A stretch of DNA of 64,000 nucleotides from Mytilus edulis (GCF_963676685.1 NC_092355.1:59803613-59867612), one strand, 5' to 3'; positions 31,096 through 43,800 are shown, counted from the first letter of the stretch. Numbers and translations: made by a program. The notes: generated by a model from the sequence alone, not told the origin.

Positions 31096-31212
31096 ATGAA
31101 AGTGGCCGCATTCGTGTTCATTCTTGATATTGAAATGTAAGTTGTATTTTATGATAATACATAAGATATAAAAAGGTCGAGGATGAACACGGATGCGGCC
31201 ACTTTCATTTTT
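31096..31212. repeat. Short hairpin repeat
   Basis: atgaaagtggccgcattcgtgttcattc and gatgaacacggatgcggccactttcat are inverted ~28-base arms separated by about 55 bases. Could be a very short foldback element. Confidence 0.75.
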
Positions 31213-31507
31213 GACAAAAACCATGTGAAAAGTGACATTTTTTGGGATATTTGATAGATTTTTCATATGAAAGCTTGAATCGGAGCGTTTTTAATGAGTG
31301 AATCAGTTAAAATATTTCACAAAAAATAATTGAATCGATTGAAATCGACATTAAAGCGTTTAAAAAGTGTCCAAAATCTTTCCTCAGATGATCTTGAAAT
31401 ATGAGGCCAAAACCGGCCCTTACCGGACCTACTCCTTTACAGTTTGTGAAAAAAAATTGATTTGTTTTAGAGTATAATTGTGATTAAAATTTTAATATTG
31501 ATGTTTA

Positions 31508-31725
31508 GGGAGCAACCATTTAACTTTTTAATGGGTTTGGGGTTTAAGTTTCCCCCGCACGGTGCAAACAAAGTTTTTCGATACTAACAATCAGATTTTT
31601 TTTTCAATATTTAACTCTACAAAGGGGGGAGGTAGCCAGAATATTTCTTTTCCAACAAAATGGGGATTAGAATAATTTTGTTTACCAAAAAGAATCCCCC
31701 CTACCTGTAAGTTAAATGGTTGTTT
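31508..31725. mobile_element. Short TIR element related to 24806-24980
   Basis: gggagcaaccatttaactttt at the left and aagttaaatggttg at the right form the inverted ends; the interior carries G- and C-rich runs like its relatives. Confidence 0.7.
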
Positions 31726-31730
31726 AAACA

Positions 31731-32654
31731 GGATTTTATGGAAAGAGTTACATTGTCTCATCATTCCAGCTATTATATGTACTCCCTGACATGCTTTCTA
31801 GTAATTTAGCTGAATTCCTGAAAATCTGAGTGATTATACATAATCAATAAAATTGTAGTTGAAAAACGTAATCCCTAAAAATTTCAGGGATCCCACATAA
31901 TCTTTATAGTTATCAACATTTAATATATCGAAATGTTATGGCGCAATGCAAGGTAATCCCATAGAAATCCTCGATCTATATTTATATTTATCACAATCTA
32001 TAAATATAGCTACTTCTCTTATAAACACACATGTCCATCGACGGTCTTTTTGCACTAGAGTACTGAGAATCTCTGAGGTATGTTTAAATTTAGTAAAATT
32101 GATGTCATATATGGAAATTAGTTATAAATACAGTTGAAACGTTTAAAAATGTTAAATTAAAGAAAAATATACGCTGTTTCAAACAATATGAAAAATATTG
32201 TAAACTTAATTCGGAGGCTTTTATTCTCTTCTTTTTTCATTTATTCATTTTAACTTATATAGTTTTTTTTATATTATTGACTATTATTCTATTCATATTT
32301 TTGTTTATTTTCGGTTAATCAACATTTACATAGAAATCGTTTTTCAAATCAAAATGTTTGAGTGGAGCAATTGGAGTAAAAGCAATTAATCAAGTAAAAT
32401 TAATTCAGAAATTTCCTACTATTCTTCACATATATATTACTTTCCCACCATTAACTCCTGTTTATTTATGGTATTCATTGAACTGCATGTACCTTTCAGT
32501 AACTTCGAGTACTCTCAAGATCTGCACTTATTGTCTTTCTGTTGTGTGTTTGTGTGGATGTACATAAGTATCCTTATCCATCTAGTTTGCCCTTATGATA
32601 ATTATGTTGTACTGTAACACCACTGTTGCAATAAATGTATTAGAAATAAGTTGT
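31731..32654. other. Intergenic, no feature recognised
   Basis: AT-rich; open frames at 31946 and 32358 show no family signal. caataaatgtattag near 32630 resembles a poly(A) signal, but no gene leads to it. Confidence 0.45.
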
Positions 32655-32772
32655 GTTTGCTAATTTTTTTTATCAACTCCAATTTGTACTATCAACAGCT
32701 GCCATTCATATCATGTAGAGATTGACGGCTGTTGATAGTAAACTTTGATTGATAGAAACTAGCAAATACAAT
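32655..32772. repeat. Short hairpin repeat (tactatcaacagctgcc)
   Basis: tactatcaacagctgcc and ggctgttgatagta pair as inverted arms, with tttgctaat and aactagcaaa further out. Confidence 0.65.
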
Positions 32773-33062
32773 TTTTTCCTAGACTAGAATTCATTTTCAT
32801 ATACTACAAATTTAAAAGATTGAAATTAATAATAAACATATTGATTTTGGAAAAAAAGGGGGGGGGGGCTAAAACAATTGTCATGCCCTGGCTTTAAGAA
32901 CACATCAAAGTTTAAACAGTTTTGCAATAGTATTAATATATAAGATTAAAATTATTTAAGATGGTAATGTACGAAGATGATGTTGATGTACGATTGTGTT
33001 GACAAGTATTTCGGCTGAACAGATCTGAGCAGTGAAAATTGTATATACTTTATAAAACTTTT

Positions 33063-33235
33063 AATACTCAGGCGCGGATCCAAGGGGGGGGGGGGGGTCC
33101 GGGGGTTGGAACCCCCCTTTTTTTGGACGATCAATGCATTTGAATGGGGACATGTAGTTGGAACTCCCCCCTTTTGTCCTGGGTTAAGAACCCCCCCCCC
33201 CCTTTTTAAAATGGCTGGATCCGCACCTGATACTC
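33063..33235. mobile_element. cggatcc/poly-G TIR element, copy 1
   Basis: The ends ggcgcggatcca and tggatccgcacc are inverted repeats; poly-G lies next to the left end, poly-C next to the right, and cgatcaatgcatttgaat in the centre. Long G and C runs can form G-quadruplexes. The minus-strand 109-codon frame here is a by-product. Confidence 0.85.
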
Positions 33236-33240
33236 TACAG

Positions 33241-34029
33241 TTCATCTGATGATTGTTATTAATATTAGAAACGATTCTCAACCGAGGTTATTTTTTAATA
33301 CTAAAGTATTAACAAATTAAAAATATGTACTATTATAAAAAAAAAGCGTTGAATCATATATAGTGACAAACAAACACGCGACTTCTGTTTGTAAACAATT
33401 TTATTATAGCTGAAATTGTCAACTTCCTACACGTATTGAAATCTAATAATACATTAGAACTTGTATTCTCCATATTGAGCGATCGAAAATGTACGGGATA
33501 ACTCGAAACGACTAGAGTATTCGGATTCTCGGTGTTTATTATTGGGCGTTTCTCGATTATTCAAGTTACTTAATTTTCTAAAAATAGTTGTTTACTTTTA
33601 TACCTACAGTTTGATCATACACAATATACGTCATAACACAAAATAGTTGGTAAAGCTAAGAAGGTAAGCCAAATGATCATGTATTTTTTTTACATTTTTT
33701 TGTATTTAACTATTTACGTTAAACTAATTTTGAATATATATATAGTTATATATTTTATTCAAATAAAATTTAAATAGATTATTCTCATGATGAGTTTTAG
33801 TCGTAAGTTTGATATTATGAACATTTCAGTTCATTTTTGCATAATCAGCACTTTGTTATTCAATTAATTGAAGTCGAATTTAATTTTAAAAGTCCTAGTT
33901 GATCGATTTCCTCTTTAACCGAATGTGATTTTATTCATTTAATAGTTAAAGATCAGTTATAGGTGCAGTTTTCATTCTCCATATTTGATGATAAAAAAAA
34001 AACTAAACTAATATCAACGTTCGTCATTG
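33241..34029. other. Intergenic, no feature recognised
   Basis: AT-rich sequence with no coding or repeat signal that I can support. Confidence 0.5.
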
Positions 34030-34033
34030 AATC

Positions 34034-34152
34034 TGCGGCGAATCCAAAAAAAGGGGGTATCGGGGGTTAGAACCTTTTTTAACGATCAATGCATTTGAAT
34101 TAGGACATATATTTGGAACCCTACTTTTAACCTAGTTGGACCCGCCTTTGCA
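34034..34152. mobile_element. cggatcc/poly-G TIR element, copy 2 (degenerate)
   Basis: gcggcgaatccaaaaaaaggggg, then the shared cgatcaatgcatttgaat core and gttggacccgcc. Shorter and more diverged than 33063-33235. Confidence 0.75.
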
Positions 34153-34732
34153 TTGTCACAAAAAGTATATCTATCTAGAGTTGATAGTTGAAATTGTTAA
34201 ATTATTTTACTCTGCCGCACACGAACTCTCTCTATATATCTTGGAACAAAATCTAACATTGACCAGTTTCAGTTCCAACGTTTAAAGGTTTAAGTTTACA
34301 TTACTGTTAGATTTGTACTGTACCATACATAATTGTGTGTCGACCAGCAATAAAAATGTTACAGGAAAAAAATCATATCAAATTAAATCCATTATAATTA
34401 CATGTATAAAACACTGGTTTTTCTTTGTCTCGTAATTATGTGATATATATGTAAATGTATAATAACTATCACAGATTATTTTTTTAGTAAATCCTATACA
34501 TACTGCAGAAGCACTACCGCTCCTGGTATACATCAGAAAACTCGAGAAAGATCTATGTAATATAACCCATCTTTTGTGTTATTTTTAGGAGTATCATTCG
34601 TTGTTTCTTGTTCAGTGGATTTAAATAATTAATAAATTTATGATACACATTATAACGGGAAACAAAAAAAATACTGCTGAAAATAAAAAAGTAAAATAGT
34701 GGTATTAAATACGAATAATAAAGGCGCGGATA

Positions 34733-35345
34733 TAATGCAGGGCCTCTAAACTCGAGACATACTTTTTTAATACGGCCGCAAAAATTGAAAATATTTTGAT
34801 CGTATATTGGCGTCAGCGTCGTCGTCGTCGTCGTCCGAATACTTTTGGTTTTCGCACTATAACTTTCGTTTAAGTAAATAGAAATCTCTGAAATTTTCAC
34901 ACAAGGATTATGACCACAAAAGGAAGGTTGGGATTGATTTTGGAAGTTTTGGTCCCAACAGTTTAGGAAATTAGGGGCCAAAAAGGGCCCAAATAAGCAT
35001 TTTCTTGGTTTTCGCACTATAACTTTAGTTTAAGTAAATATGAATCTATGAAATTTTGACATAAAGTGTATGACCCCAAAAGGAAGGTTGGGATTGATTT
35101 TGGGAGTTTTGGTTCCAACTGTTTAGGAATTAGGGGCCAAAAAAGGGCTTAAATAACATTTTTCTTGGTTTTCGCACCATAACTTTAGTATAAGTAAATA
35201 GAAATCTATGAAATTTAAACACAAGGTTTATGACAATAAAATGAAGGTTGGGATTGATTTTCGGAGTTTTGGTCCCAATAGTTAAGGAATAAGGGGCCCC
35301 AAAGGGTCCAAAATTAAACATTGTTTGATTTCATCAAAAATTGAA
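34733..35345. repeat. Three tandem 160-bp units after a (gtc)n run
   Basis: ttggttttcgcactataacttt starts near 34844, 35005 and 35165, a 160-base period. Each unit has aagtaaatagaaatct, atgac and aaggttgggattgattttgg. 34814-34836 is a gtc microsatellite. The diverged units drift from first to third. The minus-strand frames of 154 and 63 codons here are by-products of the repeat. Confidence 0.88.
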
Positions 35346-35350
35346 TAATT

Positions 35351-35650
35351 GGGGGGGGGGGGGGGGGGGGGGTTCAATTTTTTTCATTTCAGATTTCATA
35401 AATACAAAGAAAATTTCTTCAAACATTTTTTTGAGAGGATTAATATTCAACAGCATAGTGAATTGCTCAAAGACATAAAACAAATTTTAAGTTTATTAGA
35501 CCACATACATTCTGTGTCAGAAACATATGCTATTTCATCACAATCCAAATTTAGAGCTGAATCCAGCTTAAATGTTGTGTCTATACTTGCCCCAATCGTT
35601 CAGGGTTCTACCTCTGCGGTCGTATAAAGCTGCGCCCTGCGGAGCATCTG
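35351..35650 (+). repeat. Poly-G run and downstream dispersed repeat
   Basis: 22 consecutive G residues at 35351-35372 are followed by a segment whose end (ttctgtgtcaga, agagctga, gttgtgtc.atacttg, gacctctg.ggtcgtat) recurs inverted at 62035-62160 and partly at 43075-43110. The 92-codon open frame here therefore belongs to a repeat, not to a host gene. Confidence 0.75.
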
Positions 35651-36339
35651 GTTATTTATTAAAATACGTAATAAAATCGTTCGCCTGTAACGCCACCACT
35701 AACCTTTATTGCATAATCCATGTCTGCAGTCGGACACAGGTTTATTTTAATCAAATATGCAATCGGTGATTACATTTTTAAAAAGCAGTCAGTGTTTATC
35801 CCTAAATAAGTTAATTCCAAAAATACGCTGCAATAAAGGAAAATAGCTATATTGATCCTCTTGTTAATACTATAACTAATACTCAGCCCTGTATAACCAG
35901 CATAAATAATCGTACGTTATTTTTTCTACACGTCTATGCTATTTGTTTTCACATCAACATATCAACGTAGTCAGTAATTGGGATGAATACAAAACTTCTT
36001 TTAAAAGTCTATCAAGACTATCTGAAAAACAATTCTAAAACAGTTGGTTGCACCCAAGAAAACAGATCCTGACAGGAGCAGTTCTACCCTAGAATAGCTT
36101 CGAACATAAGTCAAACCAAATCATTAATCAAATAAAACCAATCAAAGGTACAAAAAGTGAGCGTACATGATGCTTGTACAAGAATCAGTACACGAGTACT
36201 AAATAATGTATTAGATCAACTGGTGTGGTTATCATATTCTTTCATTTTAATCTTATAGAGGGACCCCAACTATCTCTACTTGATCAAATACGATATTGTG
36301 TTAGCCAACTTTCATTTTTCTTTTTTGTTCTTTTTCTAG
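35651..36339. other. 5' flank of the IAP gene
   Basis: Contains the unlocated promoter and probably a non-coding first exon of the IAP gene. No TATA box or CpG-rich promoter can be named with confidence. Confidence 0.4.
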
Positions 36340-36342
36340 ACA

Positions 36343-37857
36343 ATGGGTTGTACAGATAATATGCCGCTAAGAAAATTCAAAGATGTAGACATTGAAATGA
36401 GTAAACCAGGATTATACCAACGATCATTTAGTGATACTGGTCAAGGACCTTTCATGCTTTCTCGTTCTGTACAAACTGACCCATCACATGAAAGCACGCG
36501 CTTACATGAGACTGATGAAACGCAAACAGACACAAACGTGAATAAACGGTATGAAAATATTTGCAGAAACCTTGAAGAAATCAAGGATGACGTTGAACAA
36601 CTAATATCAGCAGCTGGGCTCTCGGGCCCAGCACAACTACCAGAAGTTATAGATAGACTCAAACAATTTGCTCGAATAAAAGAAAACTCAAAACAATTAA
36701 AATTGACAGTAGAAAGACTAGAAACAATGGCTGATAAAAGTATGTCTTCGGATATGGAACACATTATAAATCATCAGGAGTTTTCGGTAATACGCTATGG
36801 CACTGCTTTAAACAATATTGACACAGTCAATAACGTTCAAAATGAACCAAGCTTACAGAAAACTAAAGAAAGCTACAACGTACTTGGCGATTTATTGCGA
36901 CTGCGTACTTTCCCACACTCTCAACCTCAATTATGTCCATTCAGTTTAACAAACTATTTTGAGAGTATATCGAGTGGTGCGCCAGTATCCCACGGCGAGT
37001 CAATGTCAAATGAACTTCTGAGAGTGTCATCGTATAGCAGTTTCCCACGAGAAATTAATATAAATTTAATCAAAATGGCTAAAACTGGTTTTTACTACAT
37101 TGACGGAAGAAAAACAAAGTGCTTTTCCTGTGGAATTACATATGACAGATGGAAATCGGGTGACGATCCTGTTGTTATACATAAAATTCTATCACCATCA
37201 TGTGCACTCCTAGCCGAACCCAGAATCTCATCGTCTGCAAATCAAGAAGAACAGACAACGGTTGTTCCGAATAATACTGATTCTACTGTTGATACAACAA
37301 CTATTTCGAGTCGAGGTTTGAATCAGTCAGAAAATGCGTCATCAACATCAGAGCCTAGATTACAAATAAGTTCATCTTACAATGGTACCAGCAACAATGT
37401 ACAGGAAAGACAGGGGAACCAACAAAGTTCACCATCTAATAGAGACAGAAGTAGCTCTGCAACAGGGAATAGTCAAGAAACACAAACATCCAAAGAAAAC
37501 CAAAACGCTACTGGTACCAGTTCATGCCAGCATAACACCGAATTCGAATCACTTGGAATACACCTGGAAAAGCCTAAGTATCCAAACTATGCCTGCTTGA
37601 CTTTTAGAATCAGTTCCTTTGAAGGCTGGCCATCATATTTAGACCAATCACCACGCCAGATGGCCCTGGCTGGTTTTCTGTTTGCTGGTTACCATGATTA
37701 TACAAGATGCTTTTTCTGTGGGGGTGGTTTAAGAAACTGGGAAGCAGGTGACGATCCATGGGTTGAACATGCACGATGGTTTCCGAAATGTACTTTTCTG
37801 AAACAAAATAAAGGAGAAAAGTTCATCAACGCTGTTCAGAAAAGACAAAAGGAAATA
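36343..37857 (+). CDS. IAP coding exon 1 (coiled coil, both BIRs)
   Basis: Preceded by acceptor ttttctttttttgttctttttctag|aca, so the ATG at 36343 lies three bases into an internal exon and a 5' non-coding exon is implied. Encodes residues 1-505 and ends aaggaaata|gtaagt (phase 0). The open frame continues 22 codons into the intron; a retained-intron form ending at 37926 would lack UBA and RING. Confidence 0.92.
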
Positions 37858-39884
37858 GTAAGTAAAATGTTTGACACAATTCAACTAATCCAAATGTACA
37901 TTGTCAGGCAATATAAAAGCTACTAAGGGTCTAATGCATGTTATATTCACTACATGTCCTATTAAGGCAAAAATATGAAAAACAAATATAATAAGATTAA
38001 CAAGGATAATTAAAAAATCACTGATTCTACAATATGACAAACATAAAAGATGATTTCAATGAAAAAAAAACCGAACTTTCTTATCCGTTTACATGCTAAA
38101 CAAATAATATTGTATTCAAAAGAAAATACTTGATTTCGATAACCCTCCCCCTTAAAAAAAACCAAACCCAAAACTATATTAATATTAGATTATCAGGGAT
38201 TTTTTTAGTAGTGAAGAATGCGAACCGATATGGGGTAGATATATTATACATTCCGATTGTGTTCTTGTCGACACGATTACATGTTCTTCTGCGAAACACA
38301 ATGCAACAGTTAATCTTTATTTGCAAATAACATAAACAATCATTTTATCAGTGTGCATACACGATTTATCTTAACTGTTAAATTCTCACTTTTCATTCAT
38401 TGAAAGGTTTAACATAATTGACTTTTTCTGTTTCAGGACCGAGAAACAAATGCAACAAATACACAAGAGACAACATCGAGAGCTCAAACGTCTTCCTTGG
38501 CTGTTAATAACAGTACTGCTAGTACAACACAGAGTGACATATTACAAACTGTTGCAGCTAGAAGTGTCATTGAAATGGGATATACAGATCAACAAGTTAT
38601 AAATGCTTTTCAGCATCTAACAACTTCAGGAAAAGGTATGAGCTCTTGTAATTCTATTACACGTGTAAACATAAAACACATGATATATTATTAGATAAAA
38701 GTAATTGTTCAAGAACATTTGTTCAATTATATTAAAATGTTCTTTGACTTAAATGAAACCGACATGTCTATATATAACAAATGCAATAAAAACGCCCTCT
38801 TAGAAATGCATATTCCTATATGTCAAAAGACAAACATTTTTGCAGTGCAGTTACATAGATCAAATTTGTGTATTAAGCAAGAAGAATAAACAAAACCATT
38901 AAATAAAAGACCATTTAATTAGATTTGCAGCCTTAAGCATTATCACACAAAAACACATTTCATGAAATGTAAGTTAACATATATATATATATATAAAAAT
39001 CAATATTAATCATAGTCAAATGTCTATAGAATTAGGGATAATTAATAGCTGCCGTGCTTTTTTTCTCTAGATTACACGCATCAAGAATGCAATATCATAT
39101 TATATGTCTTAATACTTTCAGATATGAATAGCATATCAGCAACAGACATTATGCACATTTTACTAGATGATGAAGCTCATCCTCAACAGCAAGGAGCCAC
39201 ATCAGACGTGACTCAACATGAAAATAACATGAACACGGCAGGTGAACACAAATCAGATAGTACCAGTACTCAGTGTAATGGCTTAGACAACACAGTAATT
39301 GAACAGAATTTACTCTTTGATGGTATGCTTTCTATTTATTTTCTTAATTTTGTAAACAATTAAATTGCTAAAAGCAAGGATATATACAAATTAAACTATA
39401 ACAGATATTTCAGATTTTTAGGTAATACCTTTCAGCAAGTAAGTCCAAAACTATAAAATGAAGAATTTCTGATATGGAATTGAGAAGTTATTGAACTTTA
39501 TGATGGGCTCATGTCGCAGCTGTTTATTGATATAGTAAAATAAGCTAAAAAATATTTAGAATTTGCAATTTGACATTAGAACTGACTTTCTTCTTTTTTC
39601 TTGGCTAAGATAGTATGAACTAGGAATTAAACAAGAATAAGAGAGCATTTTACATAAATACAGAAACTCTATTTTTTCTTATTTCAGATACAGAAAATCT
39701 GATAGAGGAAAACAGACAATTGAGGGACCAGCGACTCTGTAAAGTGTGTTTAGATCTAGAGGCATCCATTGCATTTCTGCCATGCGGACATATTGTGTGT
39801 TGTATTGACTGCGCTCCTGCCATGAGGAAATGTCCCGTATGTAGGACGTATGTGAAAGGAACAGTAAAAACGTATCTTGCATAA
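36343..39884 (+). CDS. Inhibitor of apoptosis protein (BIR-BIR-UBA-RING), four coding exons, 703 aa
   Basis: Predicted cytosolic E3 ubiquitin ligase that binds caspases or their activators through BIR domains. Coding exons: 36343-37857, 38437-38635, 39122-39322, 39688-39884, with GT-AG introns of phases 0, 1 and 1. Order of domains: ~220-residue N-terminal extension with a predicted coiled coil (about 69-130); BIR at about 224-287 (C260, C263, H280, C287); Ser/Thr/Asn-rich linker; BIR at about 418-483 (C456, C459, H476, C483); UBA-like segment (ARSVIEMGYTDQQVINAF) in exon 2; acidic, Gln-rich linker in exon 3; C-terminal C3HC4 RING (CKVC, CGHIVCCIDC, CPVC) ending TYLA. It resembles the BIRC2/3 group but has two BIRs and no CARD. 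The long N-terminal extension is unusual. Intact, with no stop or frameshift. Confidence 0.95.
37858..38436 (+). other. IAP intron 1
   Basis: GT-AG intron; no nested feature. Confidence 0.8.
38437..38635 (+). CDS. IAP coding exon 2 (UBA)
   Basis: Acceptor ttctgtttcag|gac, donor aaaag|gtatga (phase 1). Encodes a Thr/Ser-rich lead and the UBA-like helix segment with MGYTDQQV, the usual MGF/Y loop. Confidence 0.9.
38636..39121 (+). other. IAP intron 2
   Basis: GT-AG intron with an (at)n stretch near 38980; otherwise featureless. Confidence 0.8.
39122..39322 (+). CDS. IAP coding exon 3 (linker)
   Basis: Acceptor aatactttcag|at, donor tgatg|gtatgc. 201 bases, phase 1 in and out, encoding a polar linker beginning DMNSISATDIMHILLDDE. 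A symmetric exon, so skipping it would keep the frame. Confidence 0.88.
39323..39687 (+). other. IAP intron 3
   Basis: GT-AG intron; no nested feature. Confidence 0.8.
39688..39884 (+). CDS. IAP coding exon 4 (RING)
   Basis: Acceptor tttcttatttcag|at; encodes ENLIEENRQLRDQRLCKVC, then the RING Cys/His ligands, and ends KTYLA with TAA at 39882-39884. The RING at the extreme C-terminus is typical of IAPs. Confidence 0.93.
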
Positions 39885-40171
39885 GTTACTTTTCAGTGAC
39901 TCTATAAAGCAAACGATTTAGATGACTACCAAATTATGTTCCAAAACCAATATTCAATTTTGAGAGTATAATTATTTTACTTTTCTTGTTATTAGAAGTA
40001 GATTTCCAAGGTCTTGTAATGGACTTCTGTTGTTATTTATATTTTGTACTAGTCAATTGTATTGTTAAATATGAGTTGAATACATGTATTTGTTGTAATA
40101 GTGTTCGTCTGTGTCTAAATAATATATTTATGTACCCCTGTTGCACAATTGAAGCCACTACAAGTTTTGCA

Positions 40172-40177
40172 AATAAA
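40172..40177 (+). promoter_or_regulatory. Likely polyadenylation signal of the IAP gene
   Basis: aataaa about 290 bases past the IAP stop codon. A second aataaa lies near 40395, so alternative 3' ends are possible. Confidence 0.55.
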
Positions 40178-41689
40178 GTTTACAAAGTTTACAGACTATT
40201 TTTTTTTTATATCAAGACATCTATTTTGTTATTATTTAAAAAAAAAAGAAATTAACACCTCTGTTAAAAAAGTTATACTTTTGTTTACATGTTAGAGAAA
40301 CTAACGATAACGTACGATGTTCGTATATCCATTACAAGAAAAGACCTAATTATCTTTTGATGTTATATGAATATTATGATATTTTGTTTAGTGAATAAAT
40401 GATTGTCTGCCAGTGCATTTACTGTATTTCTATATGAGACATCTTAGTGAATACGCAATTTTTTTATGGTTCGATCAAAAATGGGATGATTTACAATTTT
40501 TATTAATACAATATAATATATTAGTAATTTAATATGTTTCGAACACTAATATAACTATTTTTGATGATGCAGATCTTAAATAGTCTAAAATGTTTGATTG
40601 TAAATTGGAGGCTATGATAGCGTCTTTTCAAATACTTTTCATAGACTCATCATGGCAATTAAGAGCTTTGTATACTGTTTAGTCACGTGTATATTCGCTA
40701 ACTCATTTCCTTCATATTTAATGATTAATATTTTTCGAAAGCTTTAAAGAATGTGATAGGAAAAAAGGACTTAAATACTTAAACATAAAAAATAACATCA
40801 AAGAAATATTAGTGAATATCTGTTATATTAGTCAATTTTAAAGGAAACGTCAAGTTTCATCTTTTTGTGAAGTTCTAGTCATACATTTAGATATTTAATA
40901 ATCTAATGACTGACGCATTTACACTGTTAAAGTAGTCAGAAGTTCATGAGACATACAAAATTTAAATCTTAAAAGTGAGGATGATATAAATATATGTCAA
41001 ATAGATTTCAGTCTTTCAGGAAGTAACAAGATTTCAAACTGATTAGTAACTTATGTGTATATATATAGATATTTTAATGTGTGGTGACACTTTAATAAAA
41101 TAATCTTATCTATATCTTCTCTTAGTAATAACAGTGTCCTAATATAACATGACTCTATTTTATAAGTGTTACGCTTTTGTGTTCCAAATATAGTCAGTCT
41201 TTCAGAAATGTTTTTTGTTTTATTTATTTATATTTTGTTGAATGCATACCTTGTTATCTTGGTTACCATAAATGGATTTACTTTTGTTATTGGTATTCTT
41301 AAGGTTGATTTTTTTTAGGTATATTGATAAGGCATATTTAAAACTTATGTTACTCTTGTTGTTTTAATCTCAGGTAAGATACACAATAATGCTTTTTTTA
41401 TATTGATAACTTGTGATTCACTTTATACATGGTCACCTGACATAATTGCAAAAGAAAGATGAATGTGCTGATTTTGCCATAATTTATTCATATCTGTTAA
41501 TATGGTAATTGTCTATAATGTTATATTTTTGTATCCAATTGCTGAATATATTTATTGTTATCTTTTGCCGTTATTTTAGTTACATAGATTTGCAACTGTG
41601 TTCAACAAATACCATTACTCCTTTGTTAATAAAACATTAAAAAAAAGTATCATTCAAAAGAATCAAATTTCGTTTCTTTTAACCATCAG
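40178..41689. other. 3' flank of the IAP gene, no feature recognised
   Basis: AT-rich intergenic DNA with no readable gene or repeat beyond homopolymer runs. Confidence 0.5.
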
Positions 41690-42930
41690 GATTGATTAAG
41701 ATAAATTATGAACATCCCTGTATTTCCGCCATCCGGTAGAACATGTTTAACTTTTTCTTAAGTGGAAGTCTATATGGCTATGCAGATGTTTGAATTCAAA
41801 GGCACGTCCGGTCGTATTTGGTACGTTGAGTTCGATATTTTATGGAGGAAGAATATCATGTTCTCTGTATTTTAACGGAACCCTTGGAATAATTCCCAAG
41901 GGTTCATCATGGTGCTTCATATTTGAATTTCTGTCCCTTATACCTCTGTTTCGGTTAAGTCGAATTATTCCGGGCTTCATCCTATCGATCTACCTTGAAA
42001 TATAAAATTGTTCCTATTGCATTAATTGATAATTCATTTTCGTCCTAATTATGTATACAACGTTGGAAATGGAAGACTACCCCTATCCAACTTAGTTTCA
42101 TTTAATTTCATGTCGGCGCTTTTGCAGATCCAACGTATTATATTGATATTTATTATTTTAATGAATATTCATGAAACATTTGTACCGGGCATTAATTAAA
42201 TATGTTTCGTTGTTGTTCTGAAAACTTTCGTTTATTTGTACTACGGAACTTTTAATGTCAATTGTAGTGTAGAACGTTCTATGAATAAGTATACTGCAGC
42301 TTTGAAATCTTAGCCAAGCGTCGTATATATTATAGTTCGACTTACGATGACTTTAAAAAAAAAAATGTTATGGACAGTAATTTTATTCAATTTAAAGTTC
42401 TTATTTATTATCCCATGTTTCCTTTTATTGTTTAAATATATATCAAATTTTTATTATCACTTTTACTACATACGTGTAGTTTATAGATTGTTGTTGATAT
42501 ATTATTATTGTTAGTACACAGTTGATATATTTTTTATTATCGTTAGTTCATATTTGATACAGTTGTTTATTATTTTTTCTTTATCTGTAATTAAATGTTA
42601 CCTCAAATAAATCATGTGTTGTGATATTGTACTGTGTCTGTGGTATCTGTCTATAATAAAAAGCATTTACATTTTTGTTATACAATGTTATACATATACA
42701 AGTTTTTATTATAATTTCCGAACGTTTAAATTGTATACAACACTGTCTTTAAGGGAGAGTCATCGATTTATAACACTCTCCTAAATTGAATAATTACATC
42801 CTGGATTCTAAGCGGGTCAGTGTTTTACCTCTGTACAGCTGTACATTGTCTGTCTATCAACCCGTCAATTTGTTCTTCTATCCAAATGATTTATGCCAAT
42901 CTGATTGTGTTCATCCATTTCCAGATCGTT
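41690..42930 (+). repeat. Paralogous repeat, copy A (no insertion)
   Basis: Matches 45060-45301 and 46016-46330 in the same orientation (shared ccgtccggtggaacatgttt-like, ggctatgcagatg, ggtacgttga.ttcgata, aaggaacccttaaaata-like segments, then tttcggttaagtcg and gtctgtctatcaacc). Copy A lacks the 714-base insertion present in copy B and so serves as an empty-site comparison. Confidence 0.8.
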
Positions 42931-43659
42931 CCTTCATCGCATGTCTGCCTTATCTTTTTATTAACCTTTTATTATTTTTTTTTGTATACGACCACACCAT
43001 ATGTGCGGCTTGTAGTAGTATGTCATTGTCGTCGTCCGGAGCTTGAACTCTGTGTCCAGACATACCCCAACTGGTCAGGATTCGACCTCTGTGGTCGTAT
43101 CAGGCTGCGGTCAGTGAAGTATTTTCTTGTCAACGTGTGAAAAAAATCGGTGCCATTGTTTGCAGCAACTACGAACATCTTTTCTACATTTAATACCATC
43201 AACATAGACAGATCAGCTAAACATTCAGACCCTCAAACTTTATATATATACTACATTTTAAATGTATACTTTTTACTGCATTCTAATCTGACTTGATAAT
43301 ATTTTGAATTTCCCCCATCTCAGCATACCCAAGCTATTTGCCAATACTGCAACATATCTGACATAACCATCACTATTAAGGTTCTTCTTCATATTAGCTC
43401 GCATTTGATATATCGTTTCATCACAATATGATTAAAAGTCTTTGTTATTCAATAAAGTCACTGCATTTACAACTTTTCGAAATTAAAAGACAAATAATGT
43501 TAAGATTGTTCTTATGTTCAATACACAAATAAGTTTACTTAGACAAAAATCAGAAGACGTTTTATGATTCCAATGAAGAATCATTAACCAGAGTTTTTTA
43601 TATAGAGTAGACCGTTGGTTTTCCCCTTTCAGTGGTTTTACACCTAGTAATTTTGGGGC
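42931..43659. other. Intergenic with a repeat scrap
   Basis: 43040-43110 (ggattcgacctctgtggtcgtatcaggctgcgg) is related to the end of 35351-35650. No gene seen. Confidence 0.55.
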
Positions 43660-43800
43660 CCTTGATAGCTTGTTGTTCGGTGTGAGCCAAGGCTCCGTGT
43701 TGAAGGCCGTACATTTACCTATAATGGTTTACTTTTATAATGTTGTTTTGAATGGAGAGTTGTCTCATTGGCACTCATACCACATCTTCCTATATCTATT
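43660..43800 (-). mobile_element. Inverted fragment of the ggtatgattgccaatgagac family
   Basis: gttgaaggccgtacatttacc, then ggagagttgtctcattggcactcataccacatctt is the reverse complement of the family core seen at 16905-17135. Confidence 0.75.

Noticed and set aside
32952..33281. 109-codon minus-strand ORF with Pro/Gly runs
   Set aside because: Coincides with the cggatcc/poly-G TIR element; the runs are its C and G tracts.
34553..35321. Minus-strand ORFs of 154 and 63 codons
   Set aside because: They lie over the 160-bp tandem units and repeat with them.
35349..35627. 92-codon ORF starting with poly-Gly
   Set aside because: Glycine run is the 22-G homopolymer, and the rest matches a dispersed repeat with another copy at 62035-62160.
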